From the NCBI GenBank assembly GCA_008921705.1, contig VFFE01007127.1, forward strand, positions 1,139,472-1,203,471: 64,000 bases of DNA, written 5' to 3'. The notes under the pieces are model-generated. The model was not told the origin of the DNA. It did not search any database and saw only the letters and a list, made by a program, of their open reading frames with translations. The translations under genes were made by a program, and so were the position numbers. Source of the DNA: Burhinus oedicnemus. Its lineage: Eukaryota; Chordata; Aves; Charadriiformes; Burhinidae. Below are positions 13,201 to 25,682 of the stretch, piece by piece (position 1 is the first letter of the stretch; each line of letters opens with the position of its first letter).

Positions 13201-16200
13201 TCAGTGCTCTTTCATTTTAATAAAATAATATTGCCATGAGAGTATAAGAATTCAGAGCAATCAAACCACATTTCCCAGTCTTATCTCCAACAGTGTTTGC
13301 TGTCAGAGACTTAATCACGATGTGTTTTATTATGTTGTATTACTGTGACCCTTCAAAGTAAAATGTAGCACCTCTAAAACTCAGAATATGAGAATAAGAT
13401 ACAGAATTTCTGAATGCAGTTATTATGGGGAAAGACGGTATAAAAGGCAAAGCAAATTCAGGGTGTCCAACTTAGAAGAGAGAATGGAACCAGCAAATGG
13501 AATTACTGGTTATAAGTGGGTTAAAAAAATCTGAAGTTACAGCTTTCATTTTTAGCTGTGGAGGTTGGACCATCTCACTTGTATGTGAGTTACTTGGCTT
13601 GTTGGAGAAACCGCTTGTGCAACTCTCTCGATCGTATGATGCAGGACTTGAACAAAATATCCATGACATTCTCCTTTTTCTGTAAAATTTCTGAACTAGA
13701 ACACAGCTGACAAATTCTGAGGTAGCTCAGTAAAAACCAGGTTGTGGTTGTGATTGTATGATTGTGAAAATCAAAGCAAGAACCTGGGGAATGAGCTGAG
13801 GGGAAAATATCTCCTGAGAGTGTCTGCATTATGCAGCCAGCCTGGCCTGAGTCAAAGCAGAACGGCAGCATTATTCTGCAATAAAAATAAATGACTGAAT
13901 ATTTTCTACATGGCTCCAGATTGTAGTGAGCCAAGCCTGAAACACCCCAGAGGCCCCACTTGCCAGACACCACGGAATGACCCCTCTCTGAAAAGCTGTA
14001 TTACTCCACCATGTTCTGAGCTGAACGCTTAAATTAGTTCAGGGCCCTTTTGCAGTTTCATATTTAACTGCTGGTCTGAAATGTTTCTGTCTTGCAGCCT
14101 CTGTAGATATATAGCTGATATTCTGAGAAATGTTAGTATGTTGTACTGCTATATACTGCCCCATTTCCACTGCTAATAAATAAACGTGAGTCAGTGCTAT
14201 ATCTTATAAACTCTCATGTTTATGGAGATTATGAGGGAGAGATTGGTATGCAAAGTCAAAGGGAAATACCTCTTTCTAGTAACGATCCAAATGTCTCTCT
14301 AACACATAGTTTTACAATCAGCAAGTTATTAGCTACTTCAGACAGAATTGCTGTCAGCGGTACATGGGCGTTTGTGCTGGGAGACAGTCCCACGCCCATT
14401 TCAGTTTCTGAGGCGCAACACAGTCCACCAAGAGGGACTATTATCTTACCAACATGAATTTGTTCCTTTGAAGGAAGGAAACAAAGAAGGAAGGAGAGGA
14501 GAATGTGTGGAATGCAGATTAACTTACAGCATGGATGAAATAGGGATAGTTGGTGGCAAAAGAAAAGGATGGACCAAAACAGTGTCTTTCTTAATGCACC
14601 TTTCTACACCTGTATTTTGAATGTTTTTCCTGAATATTTTTCCTTTAGTATTTTAATATTTAATTAAAAGCATCATCGTAATAGTAACAACCGCAAGATG
14701 GGGGTGTTTCCAGCTGACTTGGTAATAACTCTATCCTCAGCTAATAAACTTCGGTGCTGAATATTCCAACACCGCCTTTTAGAATTTATTTTGTCTATGA
14801 TATGGTTATTGCATCCCATAAACAAGAAGCATCCTCAAGTTATCATTATAATAAAACTGTTACAATGCACTGCTTTTTATATAGGAATTACGGAATGTGC
14901 TTTTGCATGACTGAAAATTTATATATTTAGTTCACAGATTTATATGCAGGTGTTTTGTTGGCATTTTCAAGTGCAAAACTACTGTACTTCGGGTATGTGA
15001 ACACACGTTAGTGTGCCGTGATGGTCCTGTACTAGGCAGATAAGTGAAGTATATGCTATATAGTTAGCTAGGTACTTTGGAATCCTTTAGGGAGAAAGCC
15101 TTGGTTTAGAGATAATGTAGATTATTATTTCCTGAATAAACAGCAGATTTCCTCCATCCAGGCTTGCTTCCTTCCAGTGAGTGAGACTAGAGAAAAAGTA
15201 GAACATGTCCTGTTAGTAACAGAGTTCGGGCATCTGGATGTGTTGAATGTTTTTCCTGCACTTTACAAACTGGGTGCCAGTGCTATAGCTGCAAAGAGCA
15301 TGATGGCTGTATTGCCCTAGATGGCTTTTATTTAAAGCCAACTGGGAAAGAAAGAAGACAGAGGGGAAAAAATTACTCCAGCAAGGAGGAAGAATGTGTG
15401 ACCTCTGACGCAATTTTGATGTCCCAGGTGGCTTTCACTTGAGTCTGTGACGTGAACGAAATCATGAGGTGAGTTTTAGGGCCTCCCTTAGAGCTCAGGA
15501 GAGGCACTAAGGGCATGTGCCAGCAGAGGGGCAGCAGTGCTCTCGTGAACAGCCCTGGGGTGTGCAATGGGAAAGCTGCACCCAGCTCGTTACGGAGCTT
15601 GGGAGGGGACTGTGCAGCCCTTTGGCCAGCACTCCCTTACCAGCCCGCCATGTGGAAACACCCTCATCAACCCTTTGCCTGCCTTAATATCAGGCCTGTA
15701 CAATCTCCATACCTCTTACCAACTGTCTAGGGAGCTGCTTTCTACAAAATCCCAGCCCATGGGAGGAGCTCTGGGCATCAGCGATGAAATCTATAAGATT
15801 TCAGGAAAGGAAAAGAATAGCCTCTCACATTCACTCACACCCTTCTTATGTGCTTTGTGATGATGTGCATCAAACTCAGAATATCTGAACTCAGAAAAGT
15901 AAATTCATGGAGTTCCTCCAGGCTGGCAGGCTGTTTCAGTGGCAGGGATGCAAGATGGGTGGTGAGACAGAAAGCTGCCACACACGTGGAGAGATGAAAG
16001 AGCTGTGACAGTGGAGAAATCACCAAGAGCTTTGCACTCCTGAGCTCTGCTCCTCCATCACTCTGAACTGCAAGGCTTTACGTCCACCATACCAGATGCA
16101 AAATGGGGACAGGACTTGGCCAAGTGAGAAAGCCTTCCCACTTGTACTAGCGTGAATGGCAAAACGCAAGGCTGCAGAAACCCATGTCCTGGGAGTAGAT

Positions 16201-16880
16201 CCCAGGTGCCATCAGCACGCTTTCAGAGTATACACCCATGAGACATGGAGCGTGCGCACTGCATCCAGCAGTGTCACTGGGGAGCAGCAGGGAGCTCCTG
16301 TCAGTTCAGATTGTGACATGAAACACTGGAGCCTCAGTGATTCCTTTGTCATTCACTGATGAAACCAAGGAATAACTCAGTCTCGGCATGTTTCATCTGC
16401 ATGAGGTAATTATTTTGCAGAGAAGTGCTCCAGAGGGAGAGGAAATCTCTGTCTGCTGGTGAAGGAGAGAGTGTATAGGAACAGTGAGAGCCTTATTTGC
16501 ATTAACCTTTCCACCCAAGATGGCTTGAGTGACATTTTATGAGTAACCACAACTTACTGTGAACTCAGAAGTGGTTAGAGAGTAAAATTGAACTGAGCAA
16601 ACAGGAAATCAAAGAGGGTCAAAGAGAGTTGCAAATGGGAAAGTATTGTCTGTAAGGGCACCCCAGGGAAGTAATTAGACCAAAAATTCTGGGTGGGATA
16701 CAGCTGATGGCATTATTTCTTTTTGTGAACAGCCTCAATTATTTGATCCCAGCCCTTGTGCTGCCAGTTTATGTAGAGGTACTTGAAGCTGAGTGAGCCC
16801 ACTGGTATTCAAATCGTTTTCCAAAGTAACACAGTGTTATAAATTTGCTTTGAAGTTTGACACAATGCTTTTTTCCTAAC
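4211..16880. other. Unique noncoding DNA, no gene or recent repeat recognised
   Basis: Nothing in this stretch supports a gene. The longest open frames (8288-8680, 8764-9120 and 13590-13973 on the minus strand) are 118-130 codons. They contain no domain, and runs of this length are expected by chance in DNA of this amount. There is a purine-rich tract at about 14464-14502. An AT-rich block at about 14620-14940 includes TAATTA-type homeodomain cores. No CR1, LTR or tandem repeat was seen. Confidence 0.55.
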
Positions 16881-16923
16881 TTTTTTTTTGGTATAAAATT
16901 ACCTTTTCTTTAAAAAAAAAAAA
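16881..16923. repeat. Paired T-run and A-run, low complexity
   Basis: A run of nine T (16881-16889) is followed by a short AT-rich spacer and a run of twelve A (16912-16923). The surrounding 250 bases are also rich in A and T homopolymers. The two runs could pair as a weak hairpin. No retrotransposon body is attached to either run, so simple low-complexity sequence is the best reading. Confidence 0.7.
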
Positions 16924-19067
16924 GGTGGAAGGGGAAAAAAGTTCAAGGTTTTATTTTTCTTTGCATTTGCACTTCTCTTCAGCCTCTCTTGATCACTTTC
17001 CATACATTTTGAATAAAAAAAAGGTGAAAAGGAAAACAATTAGCAATTAAAAAGGAGAGAAATGAAATGGAAAATATTTATGAAATAGTGCAAATGTTGG
17101 AAATTTTTTTTTTCATGACAATTTATGGAATTTCACAATCCCCCCTTCCCTCATCCTCTTCTTTTTTCATTAACTCTACATGTGCAAAACGCCCAGCCCC
17201 CAGAAAGATGAGGTCAAGCAGTTAATTTGGTGCCAGAGCAAAGAGCACCATCAGCCTATTTTCTAGGTGCAAGGAAGGATCCGCAAGTATCCTAGCCACA
17301 GCAGGGTCCTCCGGCTGTTGTAACAAGACCGTGACCAACGGCAAAACTCCCAGGAAAGCAAGAGTATTTGTTCTTGTGTTCCGTTTGCTATGTCAATTAA
17401 TTGTCTATGGATAGGCCATCTGGATGTGTATTAGAAAGTAGTTAGTGTGTCTAGAGATCCTACTTTTAAACTAGAAATCCTTGAGTATTCATCCTTGCAG
17501 TGTTCGTAAGAAAGACTCACCCAAGTGGCTACTGGCTGCCTAAAGATTTATTTTTCTACAAAAAAACCCTCTGTCTCTCCTTCAAACACTGTATAAAACA
17601 GTGGCCTGCCGCTTACCGTCTTGCTTTACAATGCTTTTCTGGTATACTTTACACCAGACAATAAAGAGGCCAAACATGAGAAAAAACAATAGGTGTGAAT
17701 GCCGCTGCTGCAGCCTACAGAACAGGCAGAAGGGAGACGTGAAAGGACTCTGTAACAGGTTAATAAAATCCAATATGCTACATGATGTGTTTTTAAGTAC
17801 ACTGTACAGGAGAGTTGTGGTCCAGTGGGGAAAGTTTGGGATGGGGAGTTCAAAGGCATGATTTCTGTCAGCCTTGCGGAAGTGCTCTGCAACTTCAGCA
17901 ATTCAATGTTTTTGTACTTTGTTTTCTTGTGCATGTACATGGTTTAGTGCTGCTTAGTCTCCTTTGAGAGCGAGCAATGAAAACCACAGTATAATTTAGG
18001 GCTTGGAGGAAATACTTCAATCAATATTTCAAAACAAAGTGCCAATTTTCGTTTAGTTGAGACTTGAAATGTCATTTTGCTTTTTTTTTTCCCATAAAAC
18101 AAGAGAGAAACTAACTTGAGGAGAAGCTTTATGAGAGCTAATTTACTATCATTATTTTCATAAACCATGTAATCTGATTTTTTAAAATTTTATTTAGTTA
18201 AAAAAATGAAACAGGATTAAAAAAAATAAATTCAAAACGGAAATAGTAATTTCAGCTCATACTTTCAAAATTATACTGAAAATACATATCTTGTGTCTAG
18301 CATTACTCTGAGAGGACTGAAATGTTTAATTAGGAATTGTATCTTCCCATAACAGAAAATTTAAAAAATGCATTAATATATGCCTTTCACTGAAACCACA
18401 GCTTTCCATGGGAGCTTTTGCTACCAGTCTGCACTGCCATAAGAATTGCTTCCTTTCAGCAGTAAGCAGTAAGTAAGAAATGTTTTCCAGCTGTGAGTGT
18501 GCTCGTACACACAACTGTATTTCAGGAAGGACTCTCCCACACCCTCCATCCATATGCAGAACACAGTCTGAGCAAAAACAAAAGCTGCCTCGGTACATAT
18601 GTGGCTGCACACATAGGGTAGGGGCATCATCCCTGATTTTAGGGGGTAGCAGAGCCTGTATGTCACTCTTAATCCCTCCTCCATAAAGTATTACAGACAA
18701 TAATTTGCTGGCTCCGCTCCCTGCTGTGCCTTCACAGGTCTAGATAGGAGCTCCCTGGCATAAAGGTTGTTTCTCTGTTATGTGCATGTCAATGCCAAGC
18801 ACAACTGCACATGAATACACTGCTGGAGGTTCTGGCTGTAGTGTAGTAACTGGGATGCTAATAATAGCCTTGCTAAAGTCCACATTCATTTTTGGCCGAG
18901 AGAAGCAGTACAGCCTAGATGCTAAGACATTCGTCAGTGGTCTAGACTATATTCCCAGGTCTGAAATTACTGTTGAGTGATTTTTATTCAAATTAACTCA
19001 TTTCTCCTCACACTACCTTCTTAAAGTGTATGGGCAGCTCTTTAATCATGTTTGGGTATTGAAATAC
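16924..19067. other. Unique noncoding DNA
   Basis: No gene recognised. The start is AT-rich with several short homopolymers (around 17100 and 18082). The rest is mixed-composition unique sequence, with overlapping short open frames on both strands around 17580-17940 and 18320-18700 that show no domain. Confidence 0.55.
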
Positions 19068-19188
19068 AAATGATACAAAACTGGGAGGAGCGGTTGATAC
19101 ACCAGAAGGTTGTGCTGCCATTCAGAGGGACCACAACAGGCTGGAGAAATGGGCAGAGATGCCTCATGGAGCTCAACAAAGTGAATTT
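19068..19188 (+). mobile_element. CR1 LINE fragment, internal reverse-transcriptase region
   Basis: This short piece corresponds to the CR1 ORF2 segment just downstream of the reverse-transcriptase FADD motif. Translation gives TKLGG near the start, followed by a match to the CR1 run that includes [10 protein letters not shown] and a degraded WAE region. The same segment occurs in the longer copy at 35880-36872, starting at about 36030. The FADD residues themselves are not preserved, and similarity is lost on both sides, so this is an old internal fragment without the 3' end. It has no coding capacity of its own. Confidence 0.8.
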
Positions 19189-22100
19189 GATTTGGCCATT
19201 CCTGATCCTCATGCTTGACAATGAAGTGGACCTAGGAGAGGTGGAGTAAGGAAGCAGAACAGGCCCTAGGAAAACAAAGCCAGATCAGAGTCTTGAATGT
19301 CCTGATGCCAGCAGCTGAACATTGCCCACACTTTGCTCCAGTGGTTGGAGGGCAAGGGAAGGGCCAGGCATTGCAGATGAATCATGGTAGGCTAATATTG
19401 CTACAAATCACCAGAGCTGTGCTCTCACCACTGATGGTATGATGAAAAGCTCCAAACTGATTTATCAGTGATCTATCTCATCTCCCTTGCTCATCAGCAC
19501 ATAAATCACTGTAGCCATTCAATGGGACATGCTGCTTCAGTGTTCAAAGTCATTCACAGCGCTCAGGGCACATCCAACACCAAGATCAGCAAATGTATTA
19601 ACAGTCTGCTTGGAGCAACCAGCTCCATCCTCCCTCCTGTACCTCATGCACACTTTTCCCACCCTCTCATGCACACACCAAGAGTTTATTGTAGGTATGA
19701 AGGGGTTAACAGTAGTAGCTCAACTCCAGGGAGAAGGACAATTATAGTTTACATTGTTCTGGTGACTTTATAGGAGGGAAGTAATGACACTGGAAAGCCT
19801 CAGAGCAGTAGGTATGTGCACGGTGGGTTTATCTAAGAACGTAGTGACTCTCACGTTCCCTTCTTGCCATGTCTCCCATCTGCTAATGCATTATGTGTTC
19901 CTGTACTGTAAGATGGACAACTTTATCTGCCCATATATGTAAAAATATGCCCTTTTCAGGGGGGATTCCTCTGCCCTAAGATACATGTTTATTTTTTAGG
20001 TGTGTAAATATGAGCTAATCACTGCAAACTTGTTGTAGAGTCAGTGGGAAGAAATAGGCTCCTGCGATGGGGAGTTGTTCCCATAGTCGGACGGCCACCT
20101 GGGTCAAAGTGATTTCCTTTTGAAGATAGCACTGACTTCAGAGGAAACCTGGAGTAACTAGCAGATCCATAGACATGTCCCTGTTAGACATCTAAAATGA
20201 AAATGCTTCTGATTATTTTCTGAATGCTTTGGTTTGACTTCATTTGTAATTTTCTATCATGGTTTTTCAAGGAGAATGAAAACCCACCCAAGGAGCACTA
20301 CAGCTGCTAAAAGGGTGGGTGAATAATGATTTAATTACTGCCAGTCTGTACTCACTTGAAGGCAGCACTGGAAGGAGGTTGCTAGCTGCCTGGTTTTGCC
20401 TCCCAATTAATAAAGGGTAAATGATACTTAGATAGATGCTGCTGTTCCTTGGGTTAGTCCTTGGAAGCTGATATTCCTTGTCTCTTTGTTGGCGGATTCG
20501 GATATCCAGCCTGGCCTTTCAGCAGTGACTATCCCAGAAGATAATTCAACTGTTGCCGCATAGATTCCTGAATTTTTAAAGGTACATGAAAGTGCTGTGC
20601 CTTCAACAAACACATCTATCACTGTGGTTACAGCACAGTGTGATGTGATTCATATCAGTTCTCATTAATGTGAAAAAAATTAAGCTTTGAAAACATAAGG
20701 GTAAAATATTAATCAAATAATAATTTGAAAATGTGCTGCAAAATAAATCTAAAGGATTTGTCTGACTAATGTTATTTGACCAGTTTGAGCGATCAGCTGC
20801 AAACTTGCAGATCATAATAATTATTACAACTCTAGGAACAAGCAGTGAGTGTAATCAATATGGCTGAGGGGACAGTAACAGTATTGAAGGGTTGTGTTTC
20901 TCCCGCGCACTTTATTTGAGGATCTCGTCAGCACAAGCAATGAGTGCTTGCTTGGCACTAACTGCCGGGACACAAGGCACAGCCCTGTAAAGAAAGGTGC
21001 GCAGAGAAGGGGAAAGATCAAGCTGTTTACCCAAGGCTGTGTGAGAAATTGATGAAAAAAAGACGGGAATCGTTCTGTGCCAGGTCAAGTTTGCCCAGGC
21101 ATCCTGTGTTCCTTGCTCTCTCTTCTGCCTCTTCAGACTTTTTGGCTGGGAAACAACACAAAACAATAGGATTTATAATGTGCCCCAAATACTATACTTA
21201 ACTGGCAGGTGTTTTGCAGGCAGAATGGGTCAAAATACTTAGTGCAGCTGACAAGTGGGAAGAGTGGCTTTTATTTACATTTGTGTCAGCAAAAGCCCTT
21301 TGGGGCCATGAACTTCATACGCATAAAGATCCTGAGCTGTCTTCTACCAGCTTTGCTCTTACCTAAGCTAAAAGCATCATCATTGCCAGGTGCTCACCAT
21401 GTTCAGTGGGAAGAGAAGGAAGGAGGGATCTCTAGAGAGAGGGTAAGATGGGGTATGTCTGAGCCACAGCAAGAGACAGCGCCTGCCCTTGAGACAGGCT
21501 TCAAGCATCTACAGGAGAGCAGAGAAAGGGAGTATATGTCATTGGCCATTTCCAGGTGGGGTGCTGAAACATGAAATGTGTTGCCATAAATAAGGGAACG
21601 AATGTGAAGCACACAGGACACTGAGCCAGCACCAGTAATTCTGTAACCAGTCCATTATCTCAGCGTGGCACCCACCACGTCCAGGCAGTGCAGCAGTGCT
21701 GGTTCTGCAGGGATGTGCCACTCACCAGTGCTGTGCTGCGCAGGCACCCTGCTTGGGCTTGAAACACCCCTGACTGCACAGGTGTGGGCTTATGCCCGGT
21801 CTTAGCATCATGTTGATATGGTAGCAATACCAGCGGAGCTGGCAGTTTAAGGGTTCTCCTCACCACCCTCTGTGGCATAGCATTAAGGTGCTCAGCTAGC
21901 TTAGGTCCATAAAGCAAACCTCCACCACAGCAATGGTAGAGAAATTTGGGGTGGGGGAATAATCTCCTGTCATTTAACCCATCCCATGGAATTGCTTATT
22001 GTTCAGGTTAACTGACACTCAGGAACTATACAGGTTGCAACTGCAGCTGGATATGTTGTGTCAAAGCAAGACACCTTCCTTTATTAACTCTGAGATAATC

Positions 22101-23150
22101 TCTGACTTTACCCTTCAGAGACATGTATTAATATTCTACTTGGAAAGACAGAAAGAAAATCAATAGACCGGAAAGCTCTGCATGTTGTTTGTGGCAGCCA
22201 AGAAGGATTCATTTGCCTTATGACGCTTTGTTGTGACAGATGGTTACTTTGTGCTGTTCGGAGGAGGCCCATCCAGCAAAATTAAGATCTTTATTGGGAG
22301 AAGTCATGACAGATTTCATGAGGGCAGCAGTTTTAAGGGAGGCATCCAACAAAGAGATGCAGCATTTGCAGCACCACCTTCTTGCCATTACAAGCTGTGG
22401 CAGCTTGTGGCTATCCATTTGCTCGGTAGCTCTTTGCTTGTGCTCCAAGACCCTGTGAACAGTGGTCATGTTGGCAATAGCAGTAGTTGATCAAATCCAA
22501 TTCAGTTACTGTAGCTTGATGAATTACCATTTCTCTGCCAGACCACGGCGAGTGACTGCATTCGTACTCTAGTCATTGCAGCTCCAAAGTAAAATCCATT
22601 GATTTAACTCATTGCTCATTAAACCATGCTGACTTGATTGCCTGTCACCGTCCATACTCTCAGAGTACAGCATATTGGTTTTGGTTTAATGAATGACCTG
22701 AGCTGTCCTTTCTTTAATGAAACAGAGGACCAGCATCCTTCTCTGGACCCTCCGTCAGTTGTTCCACTGCTCTTTACATAGCACTACAAATGAACCTTGT
22801 AAAAAGACAGGGGTAAGGTGCAAAGGATTTCTTCTTTTAATATAAATTTGAAAACCGAGCAACATACTGGCCTCTGCATTTCCAACATCGGTGCACAGCA
22901 ACTTTTTAAACCACTTCCATTTTGTACAACCCCTCCTGTATTATTTCCTATTATTATTCATTGAGAAAATTCCATCTGAATCGTGCCTGAATTCTAACCA
23001 GCGTAATTAGGTTCTGCCTCCTTCTTGCAGAGAATAAAGCAGCCTCTTTGGTTCTTGATCTAAATTCTGAGGTGAGGTTTTGCTGCATATTTATAAAAAT
23101 TTGCTTTTCTCTACTGAGGCAGCCCTGTTTGAACATTAAAGAGATGATTC
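19189..23150. other. Unique noncoding DNA
   Basis: No gene recognised. Open frames are short and overlap on both strands, including a cluster at 21200-21920 where the sequence is more GC-rich. No interspersed repeat was seen beyond the adjacent CR1 fragment. Confidence 0.55.
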
Positions 23151-23175
23151 AATCTAATCTAATCTAATCTAATCT
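23151..23175. repeat. (AATCT)5 pentanucleotide microsatellite
   Basis: Five uninterrupted copies of AATCT are followed by a decayed partial unit. Such short tandem arrays are often length-polymorphic and could serve as a marker. Confidence 0.95.
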
Positions 23176-24029
23176 ATCTGCCTAAATTTCTTCCTTCAAA
23201 CCTGCTTTTTTTGTCAGTTTGCCTGTTAAAATCAATGAACCTTCCCAATTGACACAATGCAGAAAATACTTACTGAAGAAGCACTTTCTCTTTTAGAGGA
23301 GCAAACTATAGAAAGAAAGCACCAGAAGACTACGCTGTCACTCAGCTTTGTCTGCCTCCACCTGTTGGCAGGGCAAATCATTCTCAAGTCAAAAGCAAAC
23401 CACATTACATTTGAGAAATACAGTTGCTTAACAACTGGAGTTAGCATTTCATCCCCCCACCCCAAATATACATGCTCAGTCCTTGGCAAACTGCTGCAAG
23501 CTTCGGTGATATACTGCACAACACAGTGCATTTATTGACCAAAACAGAAGACCATGTCCAAGAATACGAAGTTTTATTGATTTGTTTTCTTGTAGACGGT
23601 ATTTTCCCCTGAAAGCTGCAGCATGATCATGATTTGTTTTCATCTCTAACTTTTATATATCTATTGATTTAGGATGGGGGAAACAAAAAGGAGAATTGAA
23701 GTTTGGTCTTCAGATCTGTCCTTTGTTGTGTTTGCCAAGAACCTGAGAGCTTTGAGAAAGAATATAAATTCATAACCACAGTTATTTGGATATCATTCCT
23801 AATGTACGGTGGAAAATGTTCCCAAGCAATTCATTAAACATGTTTTGTCTGTACTAAGGAAGGGAGCTCATAATATCCCTTTGCCAGCCAGACATTTAGT
23901 TAAGGTCATGCTCTACCCGCTTACAAATCTAGAGAGCAGCATAGGCCTCCCCCAACCTGCTTCTTGAAAGTCCTGAGTTCTCTAGGAATATGGCCACTCA
24001 GAAACACAGAAGAATATGGACCTGTAATG
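23176..24029. other. Unique noncoding DNA
   Basis: No gene or interspersed repeat recognised. Two opposing open frames of 93-99 codons at 23232-23538 are each other's antisense and carry no domain. Confidence 0.55.
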
Positions 24030-24049
24030 TGTGTATATATATATATATA
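24030..24049. repeat. TG/TA dinucleotide microsatellite
   Basis: A short GT stretch passes directly into alternating TA for the rest of the interval. This is an ordinary AT-type microsatellite of modest length. Confidence 0.9.
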
Positions 24050-25649
24050 GTACAAAAGTCTTATAATTAGATCCTAATCAAAGTAATGGTGCTCCTGGGA
24101 AGGTAGTTTATTTATTCAGATTGATGCCCATAAGCCAATGTATTGATCCAGTATAGAAAATTTTAGTTGCTGTATGATTTCTGCTATAGATGACTGGAAA
24201 GAGAAAGCTGTGTCTTGGCCAGGAATGGACTAAAACATCAGACTGGAAACTGCCTTCAGTGGACTCAGATTGGCTGCTTCAGGTTCTAGCGCTTCTGTCC
24301 AGAAAAAAGAAATTAACCCTGATTTTGTTTCACAAAGACCTTTGAGGTTTCAAATTTTCTTTTCTTTACAGTGAAGAACAAATTCAGAATATTTTCTTGA
24401 CGCACAATTTTGCAAATTTTTCTTTCTGTCATCTCTCTTTCTTTCTAGCACTTCTCTTTGGTGAGAAATGTCAAGCTCCAGAAAATTTCCCATCAAAACC
24501 CATCCTCAAAAACAATATAATTCTATAGGAGAAGTTGGCCACAGCAGCACAGTGTATTTTGATGACAATACATTGCAGCGGAAATGTTCTGACCATCAAG
24601 CTTCCTACTGCAAATTCAAAATAATGTAGACAGCCTCAGGGAAATCAAATATAGGAATTTTGCCAGCTAGTGACCAAGTAAGTGAAACACTCAATTTTGG
24701 CCTTTGCTTCCCTAAGTAAGTAGTGAACTAAAGTTACCAGTCATCAGCTGGAAAATAAACTCTTTAAAAAAAGTAATGCATTCATGGAACAGAACACCTA
24801 GGAGTGTTGTGCAGAGATGGGGGATTCAATGCCCGGAGGAAACGATTGCAGTCATCACATCTGGCCTGCTGCGTCAGCCCAGCAGCTCCTTGTTCAGCTG
24901 GAGCAGGCTTTTCGGAGCAAGGCCGAGCTCTGATTCTGTCAAAAGCAGCAGTAGTAATGACTGGTCGTGGAGGAAAGCTGCATCTGCATGTTGGATGCAT
25001 GGAGACGAGAAACAAGAAGGCTGGTGTGCAGGGCTGTCTCAGGGTACCGCAGCACCATGGGCTGTCCTGTATCTTTTCACTTTAGTAATGAGGACAAAAC
25101 AATTTCCCAAAGCTAGCTATCACTGATACGAAATCGTCATCCTGCTGAAACACACAGGTCTTGTACTTCCACCAACAGCACATTTGCTCTGAACACAGGG
25201 CTTTCGCCGTCCTTGGATGAGGTCTCTAGGTCTCAGGTTGGGACTGAGCAAACATCAAAAGGGACAGCTCACATTTTTACTGCCTGAGGGTGTTGGACAT
25301 GCAGCTCCTGTTAACCCAGACAAGATAGTGATGTCCAAAACTTCTAGGCAGCCTACCTGTTCCTTTAGAAGGCTTTGCAAATGAAAATGTCAGGCTATTA
25401 TTTCCTGGGCTGGCACAGCCAAGAAAACAGTGACTGCCACTGAGCTGCTGAGTGACCCACAGTGCTTTGTTCTTGCCAGTCTCTGTGGGCAAAACAGCCT
25501 GCTACCCACGTTCGTGGGCGTGATAAATACCTGGGGACTGGCACCACTATGTGTGGTACTGGTGACCTTCTCCTGTTGGCTCAGTTGTAATGAGATGCCG
25601 AGAACATTGCTACAGCTTGACCAGAGGTGAATACTTGCATTTTTTTAGT
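24050..25649. other. Unique noncoding DNA
   Basis: No gene recognised. The open frames at 24776-25126 on the plus strand and 24782-25015 on the minus strand overlap each other, lie in locally GC-rich sequence and show no domain. Confidence 0.55.
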
Positions 25650-25682
25650 CAGAGGTCCCAGGTTTGATTCCTATTGCCAAAA
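25650..25682 (+). repeat. Possible tRNA-derived SINE remnant (MIR-like B-box region)
   Basis: The stretch contains GGTTTGATTCC, one base away from the RNA polymerase III B-box consensus GGTTCGANTCC. Its flanks (GTCAGAGGTCCCA before, TATTGCCA after) resemble the matching part of MIR. No convincing A-box lies at the normal distance upstream and no downstream CORE domain follows. This could be a truncated SINE or a chance match. Confidence 0.3.
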